DNA of 64,000 nt from JBLXBZ01 sp048265185 (GTDB lineage: Bacteria > Pseudomonadota > Alphaproteobacteria > Rhizobiales > Stappiaceae): NCBI GenBank assembly GCA_048265185.1, contig JBLXBZ010000001.1, positions 709,486 through 773,485 of the forward strand. The letters run 5' to 3'. A program made the position numbers and the translations under genes. Of this stretch, positions 43,113 to 52,467 are shown piece after piece. Every line of letters begins with the position of its first letter. The stretch's first letter is position 1. The notes under the pieces were generated by a model. That model did not search any database. It worked only from the letters and a program-made list of their open reading frames with translations, and was not told the origin of the DNA.

Positions 43113-43856
43113 TTAACTTGGAGCGCCAACAACCACGACTTTCGTGTTCATTGGAACGCGGGCGTAAAGATCGATAACGTCCTGCTGCCACATGCGAATG
43201 CAGCCGCTGGAGACGCTTTTTCCGATGCTGTTCGGCCGGTTCGTACCGTGAATGCGATAGAGCGTATCCACGCGCCCCTGCCAAAGATAAAGAGCGCGCG
43301 CGCCAAGAGGGTTGCGCAAGCCGCCTTCCATGCCGTCGACCCAATAACGCTCAAGCGACGGCTTGCGCGCAATCATTTCCCGTGGAGGGCGCCAAATTGG
43401 CCACTCCCGCTTCATGCGAATGATCGCGTCTCCAGACCAAGCGAAACCGGCCCGACCAACGCCGATTCCATAACGCAGCGCCTTGCCGCCCGGCAGCACC
43501 CAATACAGAAACTTAGCATAGGGGTCGACCACGATTGTTCCAGCGCGCTCGCTTGTGTCGTAATCGACAACCTGACGCCAGAATTTACGGTCAAACGCGG
43601 TGTAATTGATCGCAGGCAACTTAAAGCCGTCATCTTCCATCGGACCATAGGCCGCCGCATAGTCGAATGTTTCATCTGGCAAGGCCGGTTGCCCGGGCAA
43701 ACCAACGGTCGTTTGACAGGCGGCCAGAGCAAGCGGCGCGCCAATGACGAAAGCGCGCCTGGACAATCTGATGCCGCTTCCAGCGGCGAGGCCGGCCGCC
43801 GGCTCCCTCAGCCCAAGCCCAGCGCCGGTTGAACCGGCTTTATCATTAAGCGCCAT
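43113..43856 (-). CDS. Exported L,D-transpeptidase (YkuD)
   Basis: A 247-residue enzyme that makes 3-3 cross-links or attaches proteins in peptidoglycan. The N-terminus has a twin-arginine motif 'SRRAFVIGA' followed by lipobox 'LAAC', so a Tat-exported lipoprotein is expected. The YkuD domain ends in 'HGTNRPNSIGKSVSSGCIRM' with the catalytic Cys. It lies 176 bases from the opp operon on the same strand, downstream of it, but appears to have its own spacing; murein-peptide recycling is a possible link. Confidence 0.92.
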   Translation of the reverse strand: MALNDKAGSTGAGLGLREPAAGLAAGSGIRLSRRAFVIGAPLALAACQTTVGLPGQPALPDETFDYAAAYGPMEDDGFKLPAINYTAFDRKFWRQVVDYDTSERAGTIVVDPYAKFLYWVLPGGKALRYGIGVGRAGFAWSGDAIIRMKREWPIWRPPREMIARKPSLERYWVDGMEGGLRNPLGARALYLWQGRVDTLYRIHGTNRPNSIGKSVSSGCIRMWQQDVIDLYARVPMNTKVVVVGAPS

Positions 43857-44032
43857 TCGCAATCTCCCGCCATCTCACCAAACCCAGGCCAAAGCTTCGA
43901 CCAACGTTATCTATAGTTGGATAAGCTTGTGACGAGCTGACGCAAAAATTGCAAGTCACATAACGATGATCAGCGGCAAACTTCGCAGGATCTCAAGTGA
44001 AGTGACGCATCGGCAACATGCTCAGCTCAGGC

Positions 44033-45646
44033 TTACAGCAATTCAGCGGCGGTGATCAGCTCTTTCGTATAGTCTTGGCAAGGACGTTCAAAAATCTCGC
44101 TGGTTTTTCCCGTTTCAATCACCCTCCCGTTTTTCATGACCATAACCGTGTCCGCTAAAGCCCGAACAACCGACAGGTCATGGCTGATGAACAAATAAGT
44201 CAACCCATGACGTTCCTGAATATCCCGCAACAACTCAATGACCTGTTTCTGCACGGTGCGGTCAAGCGCGGACGTCGGCTCATCGAGAACCACCAGCTTG
44301 GGTTGAAGCGCCATCGTCCGGGCGATAGCTATACGTTGACGTTGGCCTCCTGAAAACTCATGGGCATATCGGTTGCGCATAATGGGATCGAGGGCGACCT
44401 CCTCCAAGGCCTGACAGGCGCGCTTGTCACGTTCGGCCCGCGTCAGCTGCGGCTCATGCACCAAAAGACCTTCCGTGATCACCTGCCCAACGCTCATGCG
44501 CGGACTGAGAGAACCGAATGGATCTTGAAACACCATCTGCATTTGCCGGCGAAGAGGTCGCATGCGTCTCTTATCGGCGTTGGAAATCTCTTGTTGCAGA
44601 TACCGCACGCTCCCCTCATGGGGAAGAAGCTGTAATAACGCGCGCCCCAGCGTGGACTTTCCCGAGCCGCTTTCTCCAACAACGCCCAGCGTTTGACCTT
44701 CACGCAAAAGCAACGACACATTGTCAACGGCCTTCAAAACGTGCGGAGCCTTCAGGAAAGACGTTGGCGTCTTGAAGCTCACGCTGACGCCTTCAGCCTC
44801 AAGCACGACAGGGCGGGATTCGCCCACCTGCGGCTTTTCCCCTTCCGGCGCGGCTTCAAGCAGCATTTTCGTATAGGCTTCGCGCGGCTGGGTGAAAATT
44901 TGCTCCGTCCGGCCTTCTTCCACCACCTGCCCGCGCTCCATGACATAGACGCGGTCGGCGATCTTACGCACGACCCCAAGGTCATGCGTGATGAAAACAA
45001 CAGCCATCCCAAGACGTCGCTGCAACTCCGCGAGCAATTCAAGCACCTGCGCCTGCGTCGTCACATCCAGAGCCGTTGTCGGCTCGTCAGCGATCAGGAT
45101 GTCAGGATCATTGGCCAGCGCCATGGCGATCATCACCCGCTGACGCTGCCCTCCGGACATTTCATAAGGATAGGCGTTCACCTTACGCTCAGGTTCGGGA
45201 ACCTTAACGAGACGCAACAACTCCACAGCGCGCGCTTTAGCCGCTTTCCACGACAACCCGCCGTGCTGAACCAACGGCTCGCAAATTTGCCGTCCAATCG
45301 TATACAAAGGATCGAGCGAGGTCATGGGTTCTTGAAAGATCATCGTCATTTTCGCGCCGCGTATCCTGTTCAAGCGGGATAAGGGCAACGGCAACAGATC
45401 TTCGCCGCGATAATAAACCTTGCCGCGCGCGCGCCCATTCGCCGACAAAAGCCCCATGGCGGCCATCATGGTCTGGCTTTTCCCCGAACCACTCTCTCCC
45501 ACAATCGCGATTGTCTCGCCGGAGAAGACCTTGACGTCCACTCCGCGAACCGCGTTTACCGGCCCGTCGTTGGTTTCAAAGTCCACATGGAGATCTTTGA
45601 CGTCCAGAATGACGTCTGACGCTTCGATTTTAGCATCGTTTTTCAT
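44033..45646 (-). CDS. Oligopeptide ABC transporter, fused ATPase (OppD-OppF type)
   Basis: A 537-residue protein with two complete ABC modules: first Walker A 'GESGSGKSQTMM' with signature 'MSGGQRQRVMIAMAL'; second 'GESGSGKSTLGRALLQLLPHEG' with 'FSGGQRQRIAIARTM'. In E. coli OppD and OppF are separate, and YejF is a fused parallel. It energises the OppB-OppC permease; its start follows the oppC stop directly (TAAATG). It is the last gene of the operon oppA-B-C-DF. Confidence 0.93.
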   Translation of the reverse strand: MKNDAKIEASDVILDVKDLHVDFETNDGPVNAVRGVDVKVFSGETIAIVGESGSGKSQTMMAAMGLLSANGRARGKVYYRGEDLLPLPLSRLNRIRGAKMTMIFQEPMTSLDPLYTIGRQICEPLVQHGGLSWKAAKARAVELLRLVKVPEPERKVNAYPYEMSGGQRQRVMIAMALANDPDILIADEPTTALDVTTQAQVLELLAELQRRLGMAVVFITHDLGVVRKIADRVYVMERGQVVEEGRTEQIFTQPREAYTKMLLEAAPEGEKPQVGESRPVVLEAEGVSVSFKTPTSFLKAPHVLKAVDNVSLLLREGQTLGVVGESGSGKSTLGRALLQLLPHEGSVRYLQQEISNADKRRMRPLRRQMQMVFQDPFGSLSPRMSVGQVITEGLLVHEPQLTRAERDKRACQALEEVALDPIMRNRYAHEFSGGQRQRIAIARTMALQPKLVVLDEPTSALDRTVQKQVIELLRDIQERHGLTYLFISHDLSVVRALADTVMVMKNGRVIETGKTSEIFERPCQDYTKELITAAELL

Positions 45647-46795
45647 TTAGCGATCCTTGGGGTCGAGGGCGTCACGCAACCCATCGCCGATAAAATTCAA
45701 TGCAAACAGGGTTGCAGTGAGAAAAAACGCGGGGAAAATCAGCATGCTCGGGCTTCCGCCAATGTCTCGAGCGCCTTCAGAAATCAACACTCCCCAGCTG
45801 GTCATAGGCTCTTGCACGCCAAGTCCCAGAAACGACAGGAAGCTTTCAAGCAAGATTACTTTCGGCGCCAGCAACGTCATATAAATCACCACAGGCCCCG
45901 CCAGATTAGGAATGATATGCCGCCGTATAATAGCCCCGTCGCCAACGCCCAGCGCTTCAGCCGCCTGAACGAACTCCTGTCGTTTCAACATCAACGTTTG
46001 CCCGCGCACGATCCGCGCCATATCGAGCCATTCGACGGCGCCCACGGCGATAAACATCAAGATGAAATTACGACCAAAGAAAACCACGAGCAAAATCACG
46101 AAGAAAATGAACGGAAGCGAATAGAGAACGTCGACGATCCGCATCATCAAGAGATCGACGCGCCCTCCCACAAAACCGGAAATAGAGCCATAGGCGACGC
46201 CGATGGTGATCGCCACGACAGTCGCCAGAAGGCCGATCGCCAGCGAAATTCGTCCCGCCACCAAGGTTCGCGTCAACAGATCACGACCGGTGGTGTCAGT
46301 GCCGAACAAAAATACTGTTCGGCGAATTTCAGCGATAATCACCGCGCTCGTCTTGTCGGCGGAAACCGCTTCAATGCGCGCGTTGCGAAACAGATCCCCC
46401 CGCTCGACATAACGCACGATACGAGGATCTATTTCCCGGGAAGACGTGATATCCGCCCGAATTTCATCCCCTTGAATTTCAACGCCCGTCACCTTCACCC
46501 GCGCGCGTTTCAAGGCCTTCTCCATTGCAGGTTTGACGGCCTCAGCGTGTGGATACGGCTCCAGACTCGCCGGAACCTTCACATAGGCCTGATAAACCTC
46601 GTCATAAGCGTGCCCGGTGAAATAGGGTCCGGCAAGACAAACCAAGGTCATGAGCGCCAGATAAATCATCCCCGCCATCGCCGCTCTGTTGCGGCGCAAG
46701 CGCGCAAAGGCGTCCTGCAAAAGGGACCGTCCTTCAACCGGCGCGCTCTCATGCTTGCCGGTCGCACCCCTCCCATGCGCATTGCTCAAAGTCAT
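45647..46795 (-). CDS. oppC: Oligopeptide ABC transporter permease OppC
   Basis: A 382-residue permease with six helices. A large periplasmic insertion (about residues 45-140) between helix 1 and 2, with 'FLFGTDTTGRDLLTR' after it, is usual for OppC but longer than in DppC. The EAA loop is 'EALGVGDGAIIRRHIIPN'. ATG at 46795 has GGAGG seven bases upstream; an ATG at 46828 lacks this. It overlaps nothing, with a 4-base gap after oppB. Confidence 0.92.
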   Translation of the reverse strand: MTLSNAHGRGATGKHESAPVEGRSLLQDAFARLRRNRAAMAGMIYLALMTLVCLAGPYFTGHAYDEVYQAYVKVPASLEPYPHAEAVKPAMEKALKRARVKVTGVEIQGDEIRADITSSREIDPRIVRYVERGDLFRNARIEAVSADKTSAVIIAEIRRTVFLFGTDTTGRDLLTRTLVAGRISLAIGLLATVVAITIGVAYGSISGFVGGRVDLLMMRIVDVLYSLPFIFFVILLVVFFGRNFILMFIAVGAVEWLDMARIVRGQTLMLKRQEFVQAAEALGVGDGAIIRRHIIPNLAGPVVIYMTLLAPKVILLESFLSFLGLGVQEPMTSWGVLISEGARDIGGSPSMLIFPAFFLTATLFALNFIGDGLRDALDPKDR

Positions 46796-46799
46796 GCCC

Positions 46800-47726
46800 T
46801 CACCCTCCGAGCCGAACGCGCGGATCAATCAGCGCATAAAGAAGATCGACCGCCAAGTTGAGAAGAATGATAAAAACCGCAATCACGATCACCGTTCCCA
46901 TCACCAGCGTATAGTCTCGGTTGAGCGCCGCCTGAACGAAATAGCGGCCAACGCCCGGAATGCCGAAAATTGTTTCCACAACCACGGAGCCGGTCATCAA
47001 GGCGGCGGCCGCCGGCCCCGCATATGAGATCACCGGCAATATCGCCGACCGAAGTCCGTGAACGACGACCACTGTCCAGGAGTTTAACCCAAAGGCCCGC
47101 GCGGTTCGAATGTGATGAGAGCGCAACGCCTCGATCATCGCCCCGCGCGTCAAACGCGTTACGACCGCAATTTGCGGCAAGGCCAATGTGACCACCGGCA
47201 ATATTTTATTGACGAAAGCGCCGTCGCCCCACCCGCCAGCCGGCAACCAGCCAAGCCACACGCCGAAAACCAGCGACAGAAGAGGCGCCACCACAAATGG
47301 CGGCACGGTTATTCCAAGCGTGGCGAGCGTGATCACGGCGTAATCCGCGTGTTTGTTTTGGCGCAGCGCCGCCGCAATTCCCAGCAGCGTTCCGCACACG
47401 AGAGCCAAAGTGAGCGCTGCGGCGCCAAGCTGGGCGGAAACCGGCAAGCCAGCGGCGAACAGCTCTCCCACGGAGAAGTCCCTATATACAAAACTGGGAC
47501 CAAGGTCTCCTTGAAGCAAATTGCCTAAATAATAATAATACTGTTCCCATAAAGGCTTATCGAGATGGTAGATCTTGTTTAGATTCTCCATCACCTTGGC
47601 TTCCAATGGTCGCTCCAGATTAAACGGACCTCCCGGCACCACGCGGATAAGAAAAAAAGCCGCGGTAACAATGAAAAACAACGTTGGGATAGCGGTCAAT
47701 AATCGCCGCGTCACATAAGCGAACAT
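46800..47726 (-). CDS. oppB: Oligopeptide ABC transporter permease OppB
   Basis: A 308-residue permease with six helices. 'YVTRRLLTAIPTLFFIV', 'LDKPLWEQYYYYLGNLLQGDLG' and the EAA loop 'ARAFGLNSWTVVVVHGLRSAILPVISY' are characteristic. ATG at 47726 has AGGAG six bases upstream; an in-frame ATG at 47762 has none and would overlap the hairpin between oppA and oppB. Confidence 0.93.
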   Translation of the reverse strand: MFAYVTRRLLTAIPTLFFIVTAAFFLIRVVPGGPFNLERPLEAKVMENLNKIYHLDKPLWEQYYYYLGNLLQGDLGPSFVYRDFSVGELFAAGLPVSAQLGAAALTLALVCGTLLGIAAALRQNKHADYAVITLATLGITVPPFVVAPLLSLVFGVWLGWLPAGGWGDGAFVNKILPVVTLALPQIAVVTRLTRGAMIEALRSHHIRTARAFGLNSWTVVVVHGLRSAILPVISYAGPAAAALMTGSVVVETIFGIPGVGRYFVQAALNRDYTLVMGTVIVIAVFIILLNLAVDLLYALIDPRVRLGG

Positions 47727-47750
47727 CCCTCTCTCCTTTGAAGAACGAGA

Positions 47751-47768
47751 CGCGCCTCGCAAGGCGCG
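47751..47768 (-). promoter_or_regulatory. GC-rich hairpin between oppA and oppB
   Basis: A perfect 7-bp stem, CGCGCCT at 47751-47757 and AGGCGCG at 47762-47768, with a 4-base loop. It is 13 bases after the oppA stop and 24 before the oppB start. As with the amino-acid importer, it could stabilise or uncouple the binding-protein message. No U-tract follows. Confidence 0.7.
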
Positions 47769-47781
47769 CCCCGTCGGTCGG

Positions 47782-49380
47782 TCAGGATGATTTTTTCGTC
47801 AAATAACGAGACAAATGTTTGTCCTGAATATTGTCTTCCCAACCGCTCAATTTCGGAGAAACCAGACTATGGGATGAATAATACATGATTGGAATATAAG
47901 GCGCGTCTTTCATAAAGATCGCTTCCGCCTGTTTCAAAATGCCGGCGCGTTTTTCAAGATCCGTTTCCTTTTCCGCCGCCCGCATCAGCGCGTCATACTC
48001 TGGATTATTATATTTGGCGTAGTTGAAACCTGTATTGTGTGATTCAAGCAGGAACAAAAAACTTTGCGGATCAGAATAATCGCCAATCCACCCCGCCCGC
48101 GCCACGTCGAAATCGCCATCGTCACGCAAATACGCGAAGTGACTGGCCCCGTCACGGTTGAGCATCGACGTTTTCACGCCAATATTGCTCCACATATCGG
48201 CGATGGCCACCGCCGTATTCTTGTGGTTTTCGGAGGTGTTATAAGAAATCTCCACCTCAAGCGGCTTGTCAGGTCCAAACCCGGCCTCTTCGAGCAGCTT
48301 CAAAGCCTCGTCTTCGCGATCGAGCATAGGCTCATCCATGAAAGACGCATAGGCTGGCTCGCCGTAATTGTTAATTCCAGGCGGAACAAGCGAATAAGCA
48401 GGCGCCATGGTCCCCGCCCAGATTTCATCCGCGATATAGTCGCGGTCAATCACCATGGACAAAGCTTGACGAACACGCACGTCGTCGAAAGGCTCTTTAT
48501 CGGAGCGAATGGCGTAATAATAAGTTCCAAGATAGGGCGGCGTGCGCACCTGATCACCGAACTTCTCTCTCAGCTCATCCATTTGCTCAGTGGGAAGATC
48601 GGAGCAACTGTCAATTTCTCCAGCTTCATAGCGGCGCACGCAAGCGGAACGGTCCTCGAAGGGATAATAGACAACCTTATCAATTTGAACATTCTCAGCA
48701 TCATGAAAATTGTCATTCCGGGTGATGACAATCTTGTCGTTCGGAGTGAACTCATCGAGCATGTAAGCGCCGTTCGTGACCATATTCCCCGGCTTGATAA
48801 AGTCCCCGCCAAATTTTTCAACGCTGTCGGAATGGACCGGCAGCCCCGTTTGATGGGTCAAAAGCTGAAGAAAATACGGCGTCGGCTGCTCTAACGTGAT
48901 TTCCAACGTATGGTCATCCAGCGCCTTGACGCCGAGGGTTTCAACCCCGCCCTCACCCTTGTTTATTTTTTCGGCATTCTTGATGGGATAGAGAATATTG
49001 GCGTATTTCGCTCCGGTTTCCGGTTTCATGATCCGCTGGAACGAATAGAGGAAATCTTGCGCCGTAACAGGATCGCCATTGGACCACTTCGCATCATCAC
49101 GCAATTTAAACGTATAGACCAAACCGTCATCGGATTGCGTCCAGCTGGCGGCGACCCCGGGCGTAACCTTGGCTTTGGCGTCATAAACCAGAAGCCCTTC
49201 ATAAAGATCGGCCAGAATATGGCCTTCAGCGACGGTGGAGGTTTTATGCTGATCCAACGTTTCCGGGTCGCCGTCATTGCCGCGGTTGTAAACCACCTCC
49301 GCCGAAGCGGACAGCATCGCCCCTCCCAAAAGCGCAATCGTCAGCGCGCCAAGTTTAAGCTTTTTAAGTCCATTCGCCAT
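47782..49380 (-). CDS. oppA: Oligopeptide-binding protein OppA
   Basis: A 532-residue periplasmic binding protein of family SBP_bac_5. A signal peptide ends at 'ASA' before 'EVVYNRGNDGDPETLDQH'. 'LRDDAKWSNGDPVTAQDFLYSFQRIM' and 'VRQALSMVIDRDYIADEIWAGT' are OppA/MppA landmarks. ATG at 49380 is preferred: GGGAG lies nine bases upstream, and the ATG two codons earlier sits too close to it. A GntR gene diverges 366 bases away. Confidence 0.92.
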   Translation of the reverse strand: MANGLKKLKLGALTIALLGGAMLSASAEVVYNRGNDGDPETLDQHKTSTVAEGHILADLYEGLLVYDAKAKVTPGVAASWTQSDDGLVYTFKLRDDAKWSNGDPVTAQDFLYSFQRIMKPETGAKYANILYPIKNAEKINKGEGGVETLGVKALDDHTLEITLEQPTPYFLQLLTHQTGLPVHSDSVEKFGGDFIKPGNMVTNGAYMLDEFTPNDKIVITRNDNFHDAENVQIDKVVYYPFEDRSACVRRYEAGEIDSCSDLPTEQMDELREKFGDQVRTPPYLGTYYYAIRSDKEPFDDVRVRQALSMVIDRDYIADEIWAGTMAPAYSLVPPGINNYGEPAYASFMDEPMLDREDEALKLLEEAGFGPDKPLEVEISYNTSENHKNTAVAIADMWSNIGVKTSMLNRDGASHFAYLRDDGDFDVARAGWIGDYSDPQSFLFLLESHNTGFNYAKYNNPEYDALMRAAEKETDLEKRAGILKQAEAIFMKDAPYIPIMYYSSHSLVSPKLSGWEDNIQDKHLSRYLTKKSS

Positions 49381-49746
49381 ATCCATCCGCTCCCTTGTTA
49401 TTTTAATCACTACGCTTTTGAGCGTTCTTTCAGCCCAACGCTTCTGCTCGACAAGCTTGCCGCACCGGCGATCCAAAACAATTTCACTGCATGAATTTTT
49501 TTTCAACTCTATCAAACAATAAAAGGCTCTCACACAAAATGGCGCCTAATTTTGGTGGTGAATTGGAAACAAGCATCTTTAAAATTGCAACACACTTTGA
49601 CGCGGCGTGTATTGATCGCCTATAAACTCGCCCAACGCGCTTGAGCCTTCGCAGACTTTAGCTCGTCGCCGCTCGCATATTTAGACGGCGATCTTCCGAA
49701 ACCTCCGTTTCAGCAACCAAGACCCATAGCAGATAGGCGGCGTCCC
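49381..49746. other. Divergent regulatory region, oppA / gntR
   Basis: A 366-base gene-free spacer between divergent oppA and the GntR-type regulator. On the plus strand it holds a good promoter (49597-49626). The minus-strand oppA promoter must be here too, but I could not choose a clear one. No coding signal is visible. Confidence 0.5.
49597..49626 (+). promoter_or_regulatory. Sigma-70-type promoter for the GntR gene
   Basis: TTGACG (49597-49602) and TATAAA (49621-49626) are 18 bases apart, five of six matches to consensus in each box. It gives a leader of about 110 bases before the GntR start codon. Confidence 0.65.
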
Positions 49747-50451
49747 TTGCGTCAAGGCAACCTTAAAGAAAATACGGCCGAAAGAATCGCCTTGTCGATT
49801 CTTCGCGGTGAATACCCCCCTGGCTCCACCTTGCCCACTGAAACGCAAATGCAAGCGACGATGGACGTAAGCCGCACTTGCCTGCGCGAAGCGTTGCAAA
49901 TACTCGCCGGCAAGGGACTGATCACCTCCAGACCGAAGCTCGGCACCATTGTCCGCCCATCGATGGACTGGAATTATCTGGATGCGAAAATGCTCTCCTG
50001 GCGTCAAAAAGCCATGCCCAGACAGGTCTTCCTTGAAGAACTCATGCGTATTCGCACCATCATCGAACCGGAAGCCGTAGCTCTAGCCGCAGTGAACGCC
50101 TCTACAGAGCAATTAGAGAATATTCGCAAGGCCCACGGCGTTATGGTCGCCAAAAACGGCGTTCGCTCTCCAGAGACCCTGGAAGCAGACGTTTTGTTTC
50201 ATCGCTTAATTCTATCCGCCAGCGGCAACGCGCTTTTGTCTGGCCTTGGCGCCTGCATTGAAGAATCTCTTCGCTCGTCAATCTACGCCACCGCCGAAGT
50301 CAATGGCGAGGAAAGCAAAATCGCTCTGGATCAACATTGGTTCGTTCTTGACGCCATGATCCGGCGCGCCCCTGACGAGGCCCGGGAGGCCATGACCGTG
50401 CTACTTTCCATGACCCAGAACCTCTTGCAGGAACTGAACGCGATCACATGA
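49747..50451 (+). CDS. FadR-subfamily GntR regulator
   Basis: A 234-residue repressor: N-terminal GntR wHTH ('ERIALSILRGEYPPGSTLPTE', 'LREALQILAGKGLITSRPKLGTIV') and a C-terminal FCD ligand-binding domain ('EELMRIRTIIEPEAVALAA', 'DVLFHRLILSASGNAL', 'HWFVLDAMIRRAP' with the His that can bind metal). It resembles sugar-acid regulators such as DgoR. Start is TTG at 49747; no suitable ATG. It diverges from oppA and may control it, but this is positional only. Confidence 0.88.
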   Translation: MRQGNLKENTAERIALSILRGEYPPGSTLPTETQMQATMDVSRTCLREALQILAGKGLITSRPKLGTIVRPSMDWNYLDAKMLSWRQKAMPRQVFLEELMRIRTIIEPEAVALAAVNASTEQLENIRKAHGVMVAKNGVRSPETLEADVLFHRLILSASGNALLSGLGACIEESLRSSIYATAEVNGEESKIALDQHWFVLDAMIRRAPDEAREAMTVLLSMTQNLLQELNAIT

Positions 50452-50579
50452 AGCGATTATCTCGCCGGCGGCGGAAGCTGACGTGACTGGTGAAAGCTAA
50501 CACGAATGTGATAGAGGAACGCGACAAAGGGCGCGCCGCCCGCGCGCCGACCAATTCAAACGTCTGTGATCAAATCAAT

Positions 50580-52391
50580 ATGGCTCCACCGCTTTTGCTC
50601 TTGCGCGACATCGCGCTCACTTTTGGCTCCACCCCGCTCTTAACCGGAGCCGACCTTCAGATCATGGAAGGCGACCGCATTTGCCTCGTTGGGCGAAACG
50701 GCTCTGGCAAATCCACTTTGCTGAAGATCGCCGCCAATATGATCGAGCCGGATAGCGGCGAATATTTCATTCAACCGGGACAAACCTTGCGTTATCTGTC
50801 GCAAGAGCCGGATCTGAGCAACTTCTCCAGCGTTCTCGATTACGCTCAAGACGGCCTAGCGCCCGGCGACGACGCTTATCGTGTTCAATATCTGCTTGAA
50901 ATTCTAGGGTTGAGCGGAGAGGAAATCCCCACCAACCTATCCGGCGGCGAAGCCAAACGCGCCGCCCTCGCGCGCGCGCTGGCGCCCGAGCCCGACATTT
51001 TGCTTCTAGACGAGCCGACCAACCATCTTGACCTGCCGGCGATCGAATGGCTGGAGGGCGAACTCGCCTCAATGAAATCCGCTCTGGTTATCATAAGTCA
51101 TGACCGACGCTTTCTGGAAAACACTTCCCGCGCAACCGTCTGGATCGACCGAGGCGTATCCCGGCGTCAGGAGCGAGGTTTCGAGCACTTTGAAGAATGG
51201 CGCGACAAAATATTTGAAGAAGAAGAGCGTGACCAACAACGCCTTGCGTTAAAAATTCGCCAAGAAGAGCACTGGATGCGCTATGGGGTCACGGCCCGGC
51301 GCAAACGTAATATGCGCCGAGTGCGCGAACTGGCGGATTTGCGCGAAAAACAACGAGAGCACCGCGGCCCCCAAGGCTCCGCCAAGCTCACCGTTAGCGA
51401 AGGCGAGACATCCGGCAAAATGGTGATAGAGGCGAAGGGCGTAAGCAAGTCCTTCGGAGGCGTGCCAATCGTGCGCTCGTTCTCCACACGCATTCAGCGC
51501 GGCGACCGGATCGGCCTGATTGGTCCCAATGGCGCAGGTAAAACAACGCTATTAAAAATGCTGACCGGAGAGCTGGAGCCTGACGAAGGCTCGGTTCGAC
51601 TAGGCGCCAATCTGGAAATGGTCACTCTTGATCAGAAACGCGAAAAGCTAAACCCAACCGACACGCTGTCGAGCGTTCTGACCGGCGGACGCGGCGACAC
51701 GGTTGTTCTGGGCGATGAAACCAAACATGTGATGTCCTACATGAAGGACTTTCTGTTCGCGCCCGAACAGGCGCGCACTCCGGTGGGCGTTTTATCGGGC
51801 GGAGAACGCGGCCGTTTAATGCTGGCGCGCGCCCTCGCCATGTCCTCCAATCTTCTCGTGCTCGACGAACCGACCAACGACCTCGATCTGGAGACGCTGG
51901 ATCTTCTGCAGGAGCTTCTAAGCGACTTCGCCGGAACCGTTCTACTTGTCAGCCATGACCGTGACTTTCTCGACAGGGTCGCGACCTCGGTCATTGTTTC
52001 CGAAGAGGGCGGACTATGGCGTCAATACGCCGGTGGATATTCCGACATGCTCGCCCAAAAAGGCGAAAGCGTGCGCGCCAGAGCATCAAACAAGCAAAAG
52101 CAAAAGAAACCCGCGAAAGACAAACAAAAATCGGCGGCCTCCAACACCAAACCCAAGCTCAGCTTCACCCAGCAACACCTGCTGAAGTCCCTGCCGGGAA
52201 CCATCGAAAAGCTGCAAAAAACCATAGCTGAAATCCAGAGCGAACTGGATGACACATCCCTTTATACGCGCGCGCCTGAAAAATTCGCGGCGCTGATGAG
52301 CGATATATCCAAGCTGCAGTCCGAGCTAGAAACGGCGGAAGAGCAATGGCTGGAGCTAGAAATTCTGCAGGAAGAGTTGTCAAATTCCTGA
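50580..52391 (+). CDS. uup: ABC-F ATPase Uup
   Basis: A 603-residue soluble protein with two ABC modules ('GRNGSGKSTLLK' and 'GPNGAGKTTLLK', signatures 'LSGGEAKRAALARA' and 'LSGGERGRLMLARA') joined by a linker, and a C-terminal coiled coil (about residues 500-600) after a Lys/Gln-rich segment, as in Uup. It lacks membrane helices; ABC-F proteins act on ribosomes or DNA. Start ATG 50580 gives the family N-terminus; a GTG at 50490 would add 30 residues. Confidence 0.92.
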   Translation: MAPPLLLLRDIALTFGSTPLLTGADLQIMEGDRICLVGRNGSGKSTLLKIAANMIEPDSGEYFIQPGQTLRYLSQEPDLSNFSSVLDYAQDGLAPGDDAYRVQYLLEILGLSGEEIPTNLSGGEAKRAALARALAPEPDILLLDEPTNHLDLPAIEWLEGELASMKSALVIISHDRRFLENTSRATVWIDRGVSRRQERGFEHFEEWRDKIFEEEERDQQRLALKIRQEEHWMRYGVTARRKRNMRRVRELADLREKQREHRGPQGSAKLTVSEGETSGKMVIEAKGVSKSFGGVPIVRSFSTRIQRGDRIGLIGPNGAGKTTLLKMLTGELEPDEGSVRLGANLEMVTLDQKREKLNPTDTLSSVLTGGRGDTVVLGDETKHVMSYMKDFLFAPEQARTPVGVLSGGERGRLMLARALAMSSNLLVLDEPTNDLDLETLDLLQELLSDFAGTVLLVSHDRDFLDRVATSVIVSEEGGLWRQYAGGYSDMLAQKGESVRARASNKQKQKKPAKDKQKSAASNTKPKLSFTQQHLLKSLPGTIEKLQKTIAEIQSELDDTSLYTRAPEKFAALMSDISKLQSELETAEEQWLELEILQEELSNS

Positions 52392-52467
52392 TAAATACTG
52401 ATACTAACATCAACAACAACTAAAAGGCGCCCCAACGTAAATTAATATCTTTAAGTGGAGAACGGTC

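Noticed and set aside
45812..46861. 349-codon plus-strand open frame over oppC and oppB
   Set aside because: Antisense to two clear permeases, with His/Arg-rich content and no recognisable domain.
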